This document shows positions 44,597 to 53,883 of a stretch of DNA of 64,000 nucleotides, in pieces. This stretch comes from Paenibacillus illinoisensis NBRC 15959. GTDB taxonomy: Bacteria; Bacillota; Bacilli; Paenibacillales; Paenibacillaceae. The stretch lies in assembly GCF_004000925.1 (NCBI RefSeq), contig NZ_BIME01000011.1, forward strand, positions 165,337-229,336, read 5' to 3'. Under the pieces are notes generated by a model, which was not told where the DNA came from, did not search any database, and saw nothing but the letters and a program-made list of their open reading frames with translations. Within the stretch, counting starts at the first letter, position 1; the number at the start of each line of letters is the position of its first letter. The translations under genes were made by a program, and so were the position numbers.

Positions 44597-44791
44597 GAAG
44601 CCAGGGTAGCTAGAATCGAAGATATGACTGGTCTACCACCGACACTTATAACTGCAGGTATTCCAACAGAGCTCCATGTGTATCCAGGTCTTACTCACGC
44701 ACAAAAACCCGGAGCGTATGTCGTTAACCAAATGAAAGAAATGTACGGAGTTTATATTCAATGGAGGGATCTTATTTTACTTATTGCTTAA
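44597..44791 (+). pseudogene. remnant of an alpha/beta hydrolase-3 (lipase/esterase) gene
   Basis: The frame reads ARIEDMTGLPPTLITAG then IPTELHVYPGLTHAQ. This matches the C-terminal part of acetyl-hydrolase/lipase proteins (LxGLPPT, then VELHLYPGxxHG) with the residues between them deleted. No start and an upstream stop at 44594. Confidence 0.65.
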
Positions 44792-44810
44792 GAATATAAA
44801 TAAATCCGTA

Positions 44811-44843
44811 AAAAAACACTGTCAGTTGTCGACAGTGTTTTTC
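44811..44843. terminator. terminator
   Basis: AAAAAACACTGTC-AGTTGTC-GACAGTGTTTTT between the hydrolase remnant and the short-chain dehydrogenase. Confidence 0.8.
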
Positions 44844-44849
44844 TATTCA

Positions 44850-45581
44850 TCATTGTGCGCCTAGGCCACCATCAATTATGAATTCTGAACCACTTGAGTA
44901 GGACGATTGGTCGGAAGCTAAATAGGTAACGAGATTTGTTACCTCTTCAGGTTTACCTGCTCTACGAATTGGTAAAGTTTGCTCCAACTCAGGTGAAACT
45001 AAATCTCTAGTCATATCAGTTACGATAAAACCAGGATGCACAGAATTTACTCGGATATTATAATCACCAAGTTCTAATGCGGCAGCTTTAGTCATTCCAC
45101 GAACTGCAAATTTTGAAGCTGTATAAGCCACTTTTTTATAAGCTCCAACCATACCTGCTAGTGAAGAAATGTTTATAATGGAGCCGCCCCCAGCTTTTTT
45201 CATAGATTCAACGACTGCGCGCATTCCTAAAAATACAGAATGTTGATTCACAGCAATAACTTTTTGATAAGTAGTAAAATCTGCTCCCTCAAGATTAACC
45301 TCAGGTACATCAATACCAGCATTGTTTACCAATATATTTATATTACCAAAAGCTTCAATCGAAGCTTTCACAACATCTTTCCAGTCATCCTCATTTGTCA
45401 CATCATGCTTAATAAAACGTACAGAATCACCTAATTCCTGTGCAAGTGCTTGACCTTCGTTTTCTAAAATATCTGTAAAGATAACTTTTGCACCTTCATC
45501 AACAAATCGACGAACGTGAGATGCCCCCATCCCTTTAGCAGCGCCAGTAATAATAGCTACTTTACCATCTAATAATCCCAT
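44850..45581 (-). CDS. short-chain dehydrogenase/reductase
   Basis: 243 residues, classical SDR. Cofactor motif TGAAKGMGASH, NNAG, catalytic Ser in NISSLAG and Y-x-x-x-K in YTASK; FTDI after beta-2 (acidic) favours NAD. Closest in style to 3-alpha/20-beta-hydroxysteroid or glucose 1-dehydrogenases. Divergent from a TetR gene that may regulate it. Confidence 0.9.
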   Translation of the reverse strand: MGLLDGKVAIITGAAKGMGASHVRRFVDEGAKVIFTDILENEGQALAQELGDSVRFIKHDVTNEDDWKDVVKASIEAFGNINILVNNAGIDVPEVNLEGADFTTYQKVIAVNQHSVFLGMRAVVESMKKAGGGSIINISSLAGMVGAYKKVAYTASKFAVRGMTKAAALELGDYNIRVNSVHPGFIVTDMTRDLVSPELEQTLPIRRAGKPEEVTNLVTYLASDQSSYSSGSEFIIDGGLGAQ

Positions 45582-45759
45582 ATCTATTTCCTCCTCAGTA
45601 ATAACATTTATTTATTAAAGTAGACAACAGTGTGTCTTTAAATTATCCTATTATATGAAAACGGTTTCCTCAATCATCAAACTTAGAAGGAATGTCGGAT
45701 AACATACATTTATGATATAAGTGTCGGAAAAATAATGATAATTTATGGAGGAAAGTCAG

Positions 45760-46320
45760 TTGAACAGTGTAGTTGATCCTCGTGTGACTCGTACCAGAAG
45801 GTTACTTATGGACGCATTGGCGAATTTAATTATTTTGGAGGGGCATGAAGCTATTACGGTTCGTGAAATTGTACGGAAAGCGGAGGTCAACCGTTCAACG
45901 TTTTACCTTCATTTTCTTGATAAACAGGATATGTTCACTCAATTCCAAAATGATAAATTGAATGAGCTGAAAGAATCATTGAAACAGCCGAAATATTCCT
46001 ATGAATCAGCTATAAATGAATTCATAAAATTAAATAAGCCAATTAAATCACATGTCGTCATGTTTGAACATATACAAAAACAATCTTCTCTTTACAAAAA
46101 ATTGTTAACTGAAAGTGAATTTCGTGGGCGTTTTGTGAAAGAGATTATTACTGAGATACTTCATTTTAGGGTCAGTATTTGGGAAGCAATCTATATGGCA
46201 AATGGGGCAGTTGGAATTATTCTTTATTGGTTAGAAAATGGTATGCAGGAAACAGTAATGGAAATGAGTTTATGGCTTACAAAAGTTAATTTGTTTCCTT
46301 TAGGGAAATTTGATAACTAA
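45760..46320 (+). CDS. TetR-family regulator (YxaF/TetR_C_7-like)
   Basis: TTG 45760 is 8 nt after GGAGG; ATG 45745 overlaps that site. 186 residues; HTH RRLLMDALANLIILEGHEAI...RSTFYLHFLDKQDMF. Divergent from the SDR gene across 178 nt; TGTCGGA occurs twice (45692 and 45722) in that gap. Confidence 0.85.
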   Translation: MNSVVDPRVTRTRRLLMDALANLIILEGHEAITVREIVRKAEVNRSTFYLHFLDKQDMFTQFQNDKLNELKESLKQPKYSYESAINEFIKLNKPIKSHVVMFEHIQKQSSLYKKLLTESEFRGRFVKEIITEILHFRVSIWEAIYMANGAVGIILYWLENGMQETVMEMSLWLTKVNLFPLGKFDN

Positions 46321-46483
46321 TTCTTGTGACTGGACAACACCATTAATTTGGGTTTAAAGCATTCGTACAAAGCTGTTGGTGAAAATCTTTATAAAAGGAC
46401 TGAATAACTTGGAAAATCTGTTGCAGAGTCTGATCTATAAAGTAGAACAACTTCCTTTGTCTGAGGGTGGGAATACGAAACAA

Positions 46484-46567
46484 ACCTGCCCGATAGCTGA
46501 ATGAGAAGAAGCAGTTGCCGCGACGGCAAACTGCTCTTATTTAGTCTTACTCACCTATCATACCGTC
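46484..46567 (-). repeat. attC-like repeat copy E, degenerate
   Basis: AACCTGCCCGATAGCTGAAT, hairpin AGCAGTTGCCG / CGGCAAACTGCT, right end reduced to CCTATCATACCGTC. The hairpin sequence differs from other copies but the frame is the same. Confidence 0.6.
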
Positions 46568-46611
46568 CATATCAGCATCGTGCATATATGGATATAACCA
46601 ATGATCACTCG

Positions 46612-47462
46612 TTATTGCATACTATAACCTGCTTCTTTAGCTTCTTTAATCGTCACCTGTCCATTACCGTTTGTATCAACACTAGAAATGTTAGCGTTTT
46701 TATTTGAACTAGTTGAGTCAGAAGGCTCACTGCCTGTTAATCCGAGTGATGCATTTACTTCATCAGGGTTCACATTGTCAAATGTATCAACGATCTTGTT
46801 ACCCTTTAACCTGTAGGTATACTGGTTACTTGAAGGGATTTGGGTTTCTGTATTCGGATATGTGACAATCGCTTCAAAATTAGTGACTCCACCTGCTTTG
46901 CGTATCGCATCTTCCATATAAGCCTGATCACCATGTCGGTTGAGTGTGCTATCTTGTGGGGTAATATTATAAGCATTCGATACCCCTCTGAGAGAATCAG
47001 CAATGATATGTCCTTCATCTAAAACGTCACTTTCGACACCAGGAACCTTTGCCTCATCAGTATAGTATCTGCCAGACGATAGTACAGGTTCGTTATGGTC
47101 GTCTTGTAGAATAATTTCATCAGCATGGACACGCACTAATTGCCCATATTCATTAGTAAATGCCCAATATTCACGGTCTCCGTATCCAATGTCAACAACA
47201 ACATTAGGTTCACGATGCCCAGACAAATCACCACCATCGACTTATCCTAAAACAATTCGTTAGTTGATGTTTCCTCTCCTACTGGTTCTTCAATAACCGC
47301 TTTGACAGCTGCTTTTTTTTCACTATTCTTATTTGTTGTATCTGTGTTTATTTCTTGTGAATCTGTTTCTACATCTGTATTGGATGTATCTTCTACGTTG
47401 GTACAACCAACCATAAAGATGATCGTTGAAATTAAGATTAAATAGTTCATTTTCTTTTTCAT
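46612..47462 (-). pseudogene. DNA/RNA non-specific endonuclease lipoprotein, disrupted
   Basis: The 5' part (47462-47247) codes a lipoprotein signal peptide (lipobox VGC) and a Ser/Thr-rich linker and then stops. The nuclease domain follows in another frame (GGDLSGHREPNVVVDIGYGD, DEGHIIADSLRGVSNAYN, QDSTLNRHGDQAYMED). Each frame has its own stop between (TAG, TAA), so at least two changes occurred. The C-terminus also ends early after an EF-hand-like DTNGNGQVTIKEA. Confidence 0.75.
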
Positions 47463-47522
47463 TTTAGGACTCTCCTATAATTTCATACTGTTCATTCTAA
47501 AAACGACGACTATTGAATTACC

Positions 47523-47607
47523 CTGCCCCCGTTAGCGCAGCGAAGGCAGCCGATCTTAGTCGTCGGCTGCCTTCGGGTCATCAGTAAGCTATAGTTTCCC
47601 GTTAGCT
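47523..47607 (-). repeat. attC-like repeat copy F
   Basis: CTGCCCCCGTTAGC, hairpin AAGGCAGCCGA / TCGGCTGCCTT, right end AGCTATAGTTTCCCGTTAGC. Follows the SDR gene by 55 nt. Confidence 0.75.
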
Positions 47608-47661
47608 TAAAGAATAATTATGATTGGTTGAATCTTCTCTTTAAGAGACGGTTTTTGATTG

Positions 47662-48504
47662 TTATTCAAAATCAGCGTTGAGCGTGATTTCTTTCCATTC
47701 TTCTATGTCTGACAGCAAACCTGTGAATTTATGTGTTGCTGCTTGATATGCAGCTTTACCAAGAAGTAAACGAAGTGGTGGGCTTGGTGTCTCAACTACC
47801 TTGATTACAGCTGCTGCTGCTTTTACTGGATCGCCAGACTCTTGTCCACCATTTTGCTGCACACCTTGCAGCATCTGTCCTACAAACGAATCCTTCAATT
47901 CAGGGATTTGAGTATCCGTCTTAACGGACGATCTGCCGCCCCAATCCGTACGGAAGCCGCTTGGTTCAATTAATGTTACTGCAATGTTAAAAGGCGTCAG
48001 TTCTTTCGCCAAGCTTTCTGATATCCCTTCAACTGCATATTTGGTTGCATGATAGTAACCGAGTGTTGGAAATGAAGTTAAACCACCGATAGAGGAGAAA
48101 TTAATGATATGACCGGACTTCTGAGCTCTCATATGCGGGAGAACAACATTGGTCATATGCATAAGCCCCCAGAAGTTAATTTCGAACATTCGGCGTGTCT
48201 CTTCTTCTAGGCTTTCTTCCACTGAACTAAAGTATCCAATCCCAGCATTGTTCACTAGAACATCGATACGCCCGAACTTGTCAATGGTCTGCTGAACTGC
48301 ATCTTTAATTTGATCATCGTTAGTTACATCCAATGGCAACGCAAGCGTATTCTCTCCATGTCCTGATACTATATCTTGAATCTGCTCGACTCTACGTGCA
48401 GTCACGACAACCTTATAACCAGCTTCAATTGCTTGTACCGCTATTTGGCGGCCAAATCCAGTAGAGCAGCCCGTAATAAACCAAACTTTTTTTTCTAGAG
48501 ACAT
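47662..48504 (-). CDS. short-chain dehydrogenase/reductase
   Basis: ATG 48504 behind AAAAGGAGTG; 280 residues. TGCSTGFGRQIA cofactor motif, NNAGIG, NFSSIGG and YHATK active site; VVTARR after beta-2 (basic) favours NADP. Downstream of a MerR gene, with a MerR-type promoter between. Confidence 0.9.
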   Translation of the reverse strand: MSLEKKVWFITGCSTGFGRQIAVQAIEAGYKVVVTARRVEQIQDIVSGHGENTLALPLDVTNDDQIKDAVQQTIDKFGRIDVLVNNAGIGYFSSVEESLEEETRRMFEINFWGLMHMTNVVLPHMRAQKSGHIINFSSIGGLTSFPTLGYYHATKYAVEGISESLAKELTPFNIAVTLIEPSGFRTDWGGRSSVKTDTQIPELKDSFVGQMLQGVQQNGGQESGDPVKAAAAVIKVVETPSPPLRLLLGKAAYQAATHKFTGLLSDIEEWKEITLNADFE

Positions 48505-48533
48505 TCTAATCACTCCTTTTAGATGATATCTCT

Positions 48534-48564
48534 ACCTTACATCTTCAAGTATACTTTAAGTCAA
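48534..48564 (-). promoter_or_regulatory. MerR-type promoter with 19-bp spacer
   Basis: Minus strand -35 TTGACT, 19-nt spacer with dyad CTTAAAGTATACTTGAAG, -10 TAAGGT. The long spacer with a central dyad is the hallmark of MerR-activated promoters. Confidence 0.7.
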
Positions 48565-48950
48565 ATAAGCAAATCACCGGAGCTTTCTCTTTTCTTATAT
48601 AGCAACACGTCATAAACAGCTATCTTACGAATAATTTTTTCAAGATGATACTGTTTTTTAGCCAAGCTGATCTCTACATTTTTTTTGTGTTCAGTTAAAA
48701 AATCTCTTCTGACATCCAACGTGTCATCCCCTTGTAGGATAAGCTCTGTATACGATTTTATTTCTTCTATCGTCATTCCTGTGTCTTTTAATGCCACCAC
48801 GAGTTCAAGCCACTCGAGTACTTTCTCATTATATTCTCTTCGTCCATTCACGTTTCTTTTCACTTCGGGAAGAATCCCCACTTGTTCATAATAGCGAAGC
48901 GTAGATGCTGGTATTCCGGTTATTTTTACAAGCTCGTTGATACTATACAT
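48561..48950 (-). CDS. MerR-family regulator (AdhR/NmlR-like)
   Basis: ATG 48950 opens the conserved MYSINELVKITGIPASTLRYYEQVGILP; the long upstream extension (including repeat DNA) is rejected. 129 residues, HTH then dimerisation coiled coil. No metal-binding Cys cluster. The dyad in the next promoter resembles AdhR sites, so it may respond to aldehydes and activate the SDR. Confidence 0.87.
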   Translation of the reverse strand: MYSINELVKITGIPASTLRYYEQVGILPEVKRNVNGRREYNEKVLEWLELVVALKDTGMTIEEIKSYTELILQGDDTLDVRRDFLTEHKKNVEISLAKKQYHLEKIIRKIAVYDVLLYKKRESSGDLLI

Positions 48951-48985
48951 TGGAGGAAACCCCTTTTTTGTTAAAGTTGGCTTTA

Positions 48986-49014
48986 AGATATTACATATGA
49001 GGTAGTTAGTCAAT
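48986..49014 (-). promoter_or_regulatory. promoter of the MerR gene
   Basis: Minus strand -35 TTGACT, 17 nt, -10 TATCTT. Confidence 0.6.
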
Positions 49015-49064
49015 ATCTTATATAAGTCATTATTGACGAATTTCATTATCATGATAAACATAAC

Positions 49065-49132
49065 GCTAACCTGCCCGTTAGTTGAACAAAAGCAGCTGAT
49101 CACTTTGGTCAGCTGCTTTGTTGGTTTTATTG
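49065..49132 (-). repeat. attC-like repeat copy G
   Basis: CGCTAACCTGCCCGTTAGTT, hairpin AAAGCAGCTGATCA / TGGTCAGCTGCTTT; the right end has degenerated. Follows the AEC transporter by 33 nt. Confidence 0.75.
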
Positions 49133-49165
49133 CGTTGCCTAATCCCCTTCCCTTCTTCTGAAACA

Positions 49166-50068
49166 TCACAAAACAAGTGTAAAAATGATTGGAAGTGTAA
49201 CAAGGCTTGCAAGTGTACTTATCAACGTGGCACCCGAGACAAATTCAGGTTCCGTGCCATATTGAAGGGCATACATGGTCGTATTCGCTGCAGTCGGCAT
49301 GGCCGCCATAATAATCATGATCTGTTTGACCATTGGATCCACTGGAAGTACTAAGGTGAAGAGATATGCAATAAACGGGGAGATCATAAGCTTAACCAGT
49401 AAAGAATAGCCCAGTCTTGCTTCCTTCATGTTCTTGAGAGATATATTCGCAAGCTGCATGCCCAGCACAATCATAATCGTAGGAATAGCGGCATCCGCGA
49501 CCAAGCTCACCGCCTCTAACACAGCACTGCTCAGCGGAATGTGTAACAATTGAAACAAGGCCCCCATAATCCCTCCGTATACAATGGGCATCCGCTTAAC
49601 TGCTCGTAATGCAGAGCCGATCCCATCTCCTTCCGGACTTCCTTTGGCAGCATAATATACACCTACTGTACACATCACTATCTGCTGAATGACCATCAAA
49701 ACGATAGCTGCATCCAGCCCGGCCGCTCCGAATAACAACAGCACAACAGGAGTTCCATAATTCCCGTTGTTCATGAAGGAAGAAGCCAGAATAAGGCCGC
49801 ACGTTTCTTTCATCGAATACTTTTGAACATATGCGAGCAGATACACAACCAGGATTAAGAAAAAGCACAAGGCAAACGTATAAATCGTAAGATACAAATA
49901 ATCCATATTAAAATCTGTCGTATAGAACGTGCGGAATACCAGTATTGGAGACATTAGATATAACGCCATTTTTGATATATTTTTCGTTTCGAATCCTATT
50001 TTCTTCTGTCCTACATAACCGATCGCAAAGATTCCGAATATAGGCAGGAGTATCGATAGAAATTGCAT
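49166..50068 (-). CDS. AEC-family transporter, candidate sulfolactate exporter
   Basis: 300 residues from ATG 50068 (GTG 50077 overlaps the AGGTG site). Ten TM helices of the auxin efflux carrier/malate-type family (LLPIFGIFAIGYVGQKK; SSFMNNGNYGTPVVLLLFG; MPTAANTTMYALQYG). It ends the sulfoquinovose operon, 80 nt after the aldehyde dehydrogenase. Known pathways export sulfolactate by TauE-type carriers; none is present, so this organic-anion carrier may replace it. Inference from position. Confidence 0.8.
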   Translation of the reverse strand: MQFLSILLPIFGIFAIGYVGQKKIGFETKNISKMALYLMSPILVFRTFYTTDFNMDYLYLTIYTFALCFFLILVVYLLAYVQKYSMKETCGLILASSFMNNGNYGTPVVLLLFGAAGLDAAIVLMVIQQIVMCTVGVYYAAKGSPEGDGIGSALRAVKRMPIVYGGIMGALFQLLHIPLSSAVLEAVSLVADAAIPTIMIVLGMQLANISLKNMKEARLGYSLLVKLMISPFIAYLFTLVLPVDPMVKQIMIIMAAMPTAANTTMYALQYGTEPEFVSGATLISTLASLVTLPIIFTLVL

Positions 50069-50148
50069 TTCATTCACCTACATTTAAGTTAATTGCATAG
50101 AAAAAAAACCTAGAAACAAAAGTTGCCTCTAGGCTGGGTATCTATCAA

Positions 50149-51582
50149 TTACAGATTGAAGACGATGATCCGTTCCTCTGTCATTTCTTCGATTGCATAT
50201 TTAGGGCCTTCTTTACCCGTACCACTTTTTTTGACTCCGCCATATGGCATATGATCTACACGGTATGCTGAAGCATCATTCACAATAAGACCGCCTACTT
50301 CAATTTCACGCGCTGCCTTCATGGCGAAGTTCAGGTCATTGGTGAACAAACCTGCCTGCAGACCATAATCGGAATCATTCACACGTGCAATGACTTCGTC
50401 TTCACTAGAGTAAGTAGCCACAGCAACAACGGGTCCAAAGACTTCTTGTCTGCACACTTTCATATCATCGACAACGTTGCTCAGAATGGTAGGATAATAA
50501 ACGGCACCTTCACGTTTGCCACCAATCTCAATATGTGCTCCTTGTTCTACGGCTTCCTTCACCCAAGCTTCTACCCGTTCCGCTTCACTGAGACGAATCA
50601 TCGGGCCAACATCCGTTTTTTCATCTACCGGGTTACCTACCACGATGTTCTTCGTATTCTCAATCAATTTGGCAATAAAAGATTCATAGATATGTTCATG
50701 CACGTAGATCCGCTGTACTGAGATACAGACCTGACCTGCATTATTAAAACTCTTCTGTGAGATCAGCGCTGCAGCTTTGTCCAGATCAGCATCTTGATGA
50801 ACGACAGTGGCGGAGTTATTCCCTAGTTCAAGTGCCACTTTGCGGAGTCCTGCCTTGGATCGTATTAATTCTCCGACACGAGGGCTTCCTGTAAAAGTAA
50901 ACATGTTGACATCTTCATTTTGCAGCAACCAATCGCCTATTTGTGCTCCATCGCCTGTCAGTACATGCAAACGTCCATCGGGTAGACCCGCTTCTTGCAA
51001 TAATTCTGCCAGCATCAGGGCACATATCGGGGTTACTTCTGCTGGTTTTAATACCACGCTGTTACCCGCTGCAAGCGCAGGGCCAATCTTATGGCATACG
51101 AGATTCATCGGTACATTAAATGGAGTAATGGCTGCGATCACACCCACAGGGACTTTGACGGTAAAAGCCATTCGATTCTCAGAACCAGGGGCTGCTTCTA
51201 CCGGAACACCTTCACCCTGAATTCGCTTCGCTTCTTCAGCAGATACCTGCAGCGTTTGTGCTGCACGCTCAACTTCACCGCGGGATTCTCGAATGGGCTT
51301 GCCAACTTCTGCGGCTAAAACCTGAGCAAATTGCTCTTTTTTTGCGAGCAGCAATTCAGCGGCTTTCATCAGTACTTTATAGCGCTCATAGGGAGCAAAC
51401 GGCTCTTTTAAAGCTTCTTTGGCAAATTTCACTGCCTGATCAACATGAGCCTGTGTCGCTACAGCGACTTCAGCAGCAGGTTCTTGGGTATATTTATTTT
51501 GCACCGTCATCGTTTCTGCAGTGGTTACCCACTCGCTGTTCATGTATAGTCCGTATGTTTTCACTTCTACTTCGTTCACCAT
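50149..51582 (-). CDS. sftD: aldehyde dehydrogenase, candidate sulfolactaldehyde dehydrogenase
   Basis: 477 residues. Motifs: KPAEVTP and FTGSPRVGELI for the cofactor, catalytic Glu252 (VALELGN) and Cys286 (NNAGQVCIS). Similar to phosphorylating-independent GapN-type enzymes. In transaldolase-type sulfoglycolysis such an enzyme oxidises 3-sulfolactaldehyde to sulfolactate. Assignment rests on the operon. Confidence 0.85.
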   Translation of the reverse strand: MVNEVEVKTYGLYMNSEWVTTAETMTVQNKYTQEPAAEVAVATQAHVDQAVKFAKEALKEPFAPYERYKVLMKAAELLLAKKEQFAQVLAAEVGKPIRESRGEVERAAQTLQVSAEEAKRIQGEGVPVEAAPGSENRMAFTVKVPVGVIAAITPFNVPMNLVCHKIGPALAAGNSVVLKPAEVTPICALMLAELLQEAGLPDGRLHVLTGDGAQIGDWLLQNEDVNMFTFTGSPRVGELIRSKAGLRKVALELGNNSATVVHQDADLDKAAALISQKSFNNAGQVCISVQRIYVHEHIYESFIAKLIENTKNIVVGNPVDEKTDVGPMIRLSEAERVEAWVKEAVEQGAHIEIGGKREGAVYYPTILSNVVDDMKVCRQEVFGPVVAVATYSSEDEVIARVNDSDYGLQAGLFTNDLNFAMKAAREIEVGGLIVNDASAYRVDHMPYGGVKKSGTGKEGPKYAIEEMTEERIIVFNL

Positions 51583-51602
51583 TCAGATCACTCCTCCGAG
51601 CA

Positions 51603-52334
51603 TTATCGTGTAAGCTCAATATCGTAATGATATTTGTCGCTCCGGAATTTCGTCGTTGTAAACTCAAGTGGCTTATCGTCGTAACCAAAACTCAGTCTTT
51701 GCATTTCCAGCAAAGCTTCACCACCACGAATACCCAGTAAGTCGGCTTCATATAAGGTCGCATTAATGGCGGATACCTTATCCTTAGCTCGTTTTAGATT
51801 AACTCCGTTATTTTCAAGAATCTCATAAAATTTGGCATCATTTAAATCAACTTTCTCCAAGATCTTTCCTATGGACGCTGGCCAGCACGAACGCTCAAGG
51901 GCGATCGGAGTCTCATCCGTAAAACGAATCCGTTCAATAACGAGGATCTCTTCCCCTTCCTCCAGCTCAAGCATCGAAGTTTCATAATATAGATGACTCA
52001 TAAAACCGACACGTAACAATCTGGAATTGGATGTCAATCCTCGTTCGGTCGCTTCTTCAGCCAGACCTTTTAATCTGCCCAAACTTCCTCCGAAAAGAGG
52101 CTGTGCTTTGACAACGGTTCCTCTACCTTGCGTTTTCTCCAGCAAACCATCTTGTACAAGCATATTGATCGCCTGGCGAAGTGTTGTACGGCTCACATCA
52201 AACTCTTGCATTAACTCCTGCTCTGTCGGTATCAGATTACCTGGGGTCCAGATCTTATCCTGAATTCTTTGGATAAGAACTTCTTTTACTTGTAAGTACA
52301 GAGCAGCCTGCTTATTAGGAACGTTCTTCAACAA
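51603..52334 (-). CDS. GntR-family (HutC/UTRA) regulator of the sulfoquinovose operon
   Basis: TTG 52334 lies 7 nt after AAAAGGAG; the longer frame overlaps the isomerase gene. N-terminal wHTH (YLQVKEVLIQRIQDKIWTPG...FDVSRTTLRQAINMLVQDG) and UTRA ligand domain (ILVIERIRFTDETPIALERS). Within the operon; GTTACCTTT-like repeats at three operon promoters are its probable operators. Confidence 0.88.
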   Translation of the reverse strand: MLKNVPNKQAALYLQVKEVLIQRIQDKIWTPGNLIPTEQELMQEFDVSRTTLRQAINMLVQDGLLEKTQGRGTVVKAQPLFGGSLGRLKGLAEEATERGLTSNSRLLRVGFMSHLYYETSMLELEEGEEILVIERIRFTDETPIALERSCWPASIGKILEKVDLNDAKFYEILENNGVNLKRAKDKVSAINATLYEADLLGIRGGEALLEMQRLSFGYDDKPLEFTTTKFRSDKYHYDIELTR

Positions 52335-52365
52335 TATCAAACTCCTTTTGCTTTCTTGGGATCTT

Positions 52366-53769
52366 TTAATTCCCGGATCCAACACCAGTTAGCAAATAAG
52401 AGGCCCTTTTCTCTCTAGTTCGCGGTGCAGCGTATAGTTTGGTCTCAATACGCAGCATGCGACCTAATTCAACCAGTTCATCTGCAACATCTCCATATAC
52501 GAGAGCGAAGTGAGGTTCATAACCCGCATGCATCATCTCATAGAGCGTGTCCGTTACATCTGTTTGTAGAGCGACTTCAACTGAAGTACCTGAAAAGGGC
52601 TGCTCCACATCTAGTGCCTCTCCTCTAAGAACTAAAAGGCGATATCCTTCTGGAGTATGACTTACTCTAAAGATAGTCACTTCTCCTGCTTTTAATCCAA
52701 AATCCATGGCAAAACCTATTTTTCGATTCGGATGTACACCAGCTGTAGCCCCTGTAGCCGGGTTAGCGAGAGAATAGGCACCAGCACCACAGTGCCAGAA
52801 CACAACCGAATTGGAATCTTCATTCACATGAACAAGATCACCCAAATACGGCGCTTTCCCTCCAGAAAGCTCTCTTAAAATAAACATGGATATGGAACCG
52901 TGAATATCCGACTCACATGAGGTTACCAACCCATCCTCCGTAAATTGAGAGAGTGTGGAGCAAGGTGCTGCTCCTAGTTCATTAAAGAAATCAGGCCAAC
53001 AGCGCATCGCAAGGGCACTAATTTCCTCATGTTCAATTTGCTTTTTGATATACGTGGAGAACTGTGCAAACTTCTTGACCGTCTCATCCTTGCGGTTGAG
53101 TCCAATCACTTGCTGTTGTGCTCGATCAATTTCAGGAGTCCATTCTTCTTCAGGAAGATGCACGCATTCATTAAATGCCTGCTGCAGATCGAACTTTTGC
53201 AAAGATACGCCAAGCGTCTTTTTAAGTTCAGGTTCACTCGCATCCGAGAAAAAGAAACCTGGGGGATAGTCACCAACAACGCCTATTTTCATTTTGCTCA
53301 AGGCTTTTATGACCTTCATGACGTTTATTTCTTTGACCAAACGGGTCTGAAGAGCTTCCTCATCCGGATTTCCAAGCACAAACGCAAAAGGATGGTTATG
53401 ATTACGCAGCACGTTACTTGTGCTATTTCCTCCCGTGAGTGAGTTTAAGCGCAAGCGGCCTCCTACACTCGGTTCACGGACCGACCATACAATCACAGGT
53501 TCACGGAAATAATCCAAGATTTGGACCATGAATTCTCCATCGGCAAACGTGACACTCTGATAAAGGATGGTATCGATCTCCTGATCTTTCACCGATTCTA
53601 AAAAGTCCTTCAAATATTCTGGCGAGGTCAGGATCTGCTTCGGGGCGATTACCCCGTCACCATATACCTTCGTCAGCCAATCTAAACTTTCTCTATAGTA
53701 AGTTTCCGCTATTTCCATATCGAATGTTAATCGTCCAATAGGTACATATAAAATAGTGGTTTGTGTCAT
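52366..53769 (-). CDS. sftI: L-fucose/arabinose isomerase-fold enzyme, candidate sulfoquinovose isomerase
   Basis: 467 residues. FucI/AraA-like fold: N-terminal domain with DTILYQSVTFADGEF, then ISALAMRCWPDFFNELGAAPCS (a typical Glu/Asp metal region), CESDIHGSISMFIL and FWHCGAGAYSLA. In this operon it should convert sulfoquinovose to sulfofructose. The domain order matches the isomerases of known transaldolase-type clusters; direct specificity is inferred. Confidence 0.8.
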   Translation of the reverse strand: MTQTTILYVPIGRLTFDMEIAETYYRESLDWLTKVYGDGVIAPKQILTSPEYLKDFLESVKDQEIDTILYQSVTFADGEFMVQILDYFREPVIVWSVREPSVGGRLRLNSLTGGNSTSNVLRNHNHPFAFVLGNPDEEALQTRLVKEINVMKVIKALSKMKIGVVGDYPPGFFFSDASEPELKKTLGVSLQKFDLQQAFNECVHLPEEEWTPEIDRAQQQVIGLNRKDETVKKFAQFSTYIKKQIEHEEISALAMRCWPDFFNELGAAPCSTLSQFTEDGLVTSCESDIHGSISMFILRELSGGKAPYLGDLVHVNEDSNSVVFWHCGAGAYSLANPATGATAGVHPNRKIGFAMDFGLKAGEVTIFRVSHTPEGYRLLVLRGEALDVEQPFSGTSVEVALQTDVTDTLYEMMHAGYEPHFALVYGDVADELVELGRMLRIETKLYAAPRTREKRASYLLTGVGSGN

Positions 53770-53810
53770 GGAATTACCTATGCCTCCCTAATATAACCAC
53801 CTCGAGCATT

Positions 53811-53844
53811 GGTAACTATCATAATATCATACATCGTTACCTTT
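53811..53844. promoter_or_regulatory. candidate GntR operator, copy 1
   Basis: GGTAACTAT and CGTTACCTTT inverted across ~18 nt upstream of the isomerase gene. Confidence 0.5.
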
Positions 53845-53883
53845 GCACGAGGTCATTACTTGTCGAAGTAAAAAAAAGTTAGA

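Noticed and set aside
46390..46504. Possible plus-strand peptide (NLENLLQSLIYKVEQLPLSEGG) before repeat E
   Set aside because: Short, no ribosome binding site, no family; may be a gene remnant but cannot be supported.
48951..49169. Longer N-terminus for the MerR protein
   Set aside because: It runs through repeat copy G and a promoter; MerR proteins start at the MYSINEL-type segment.
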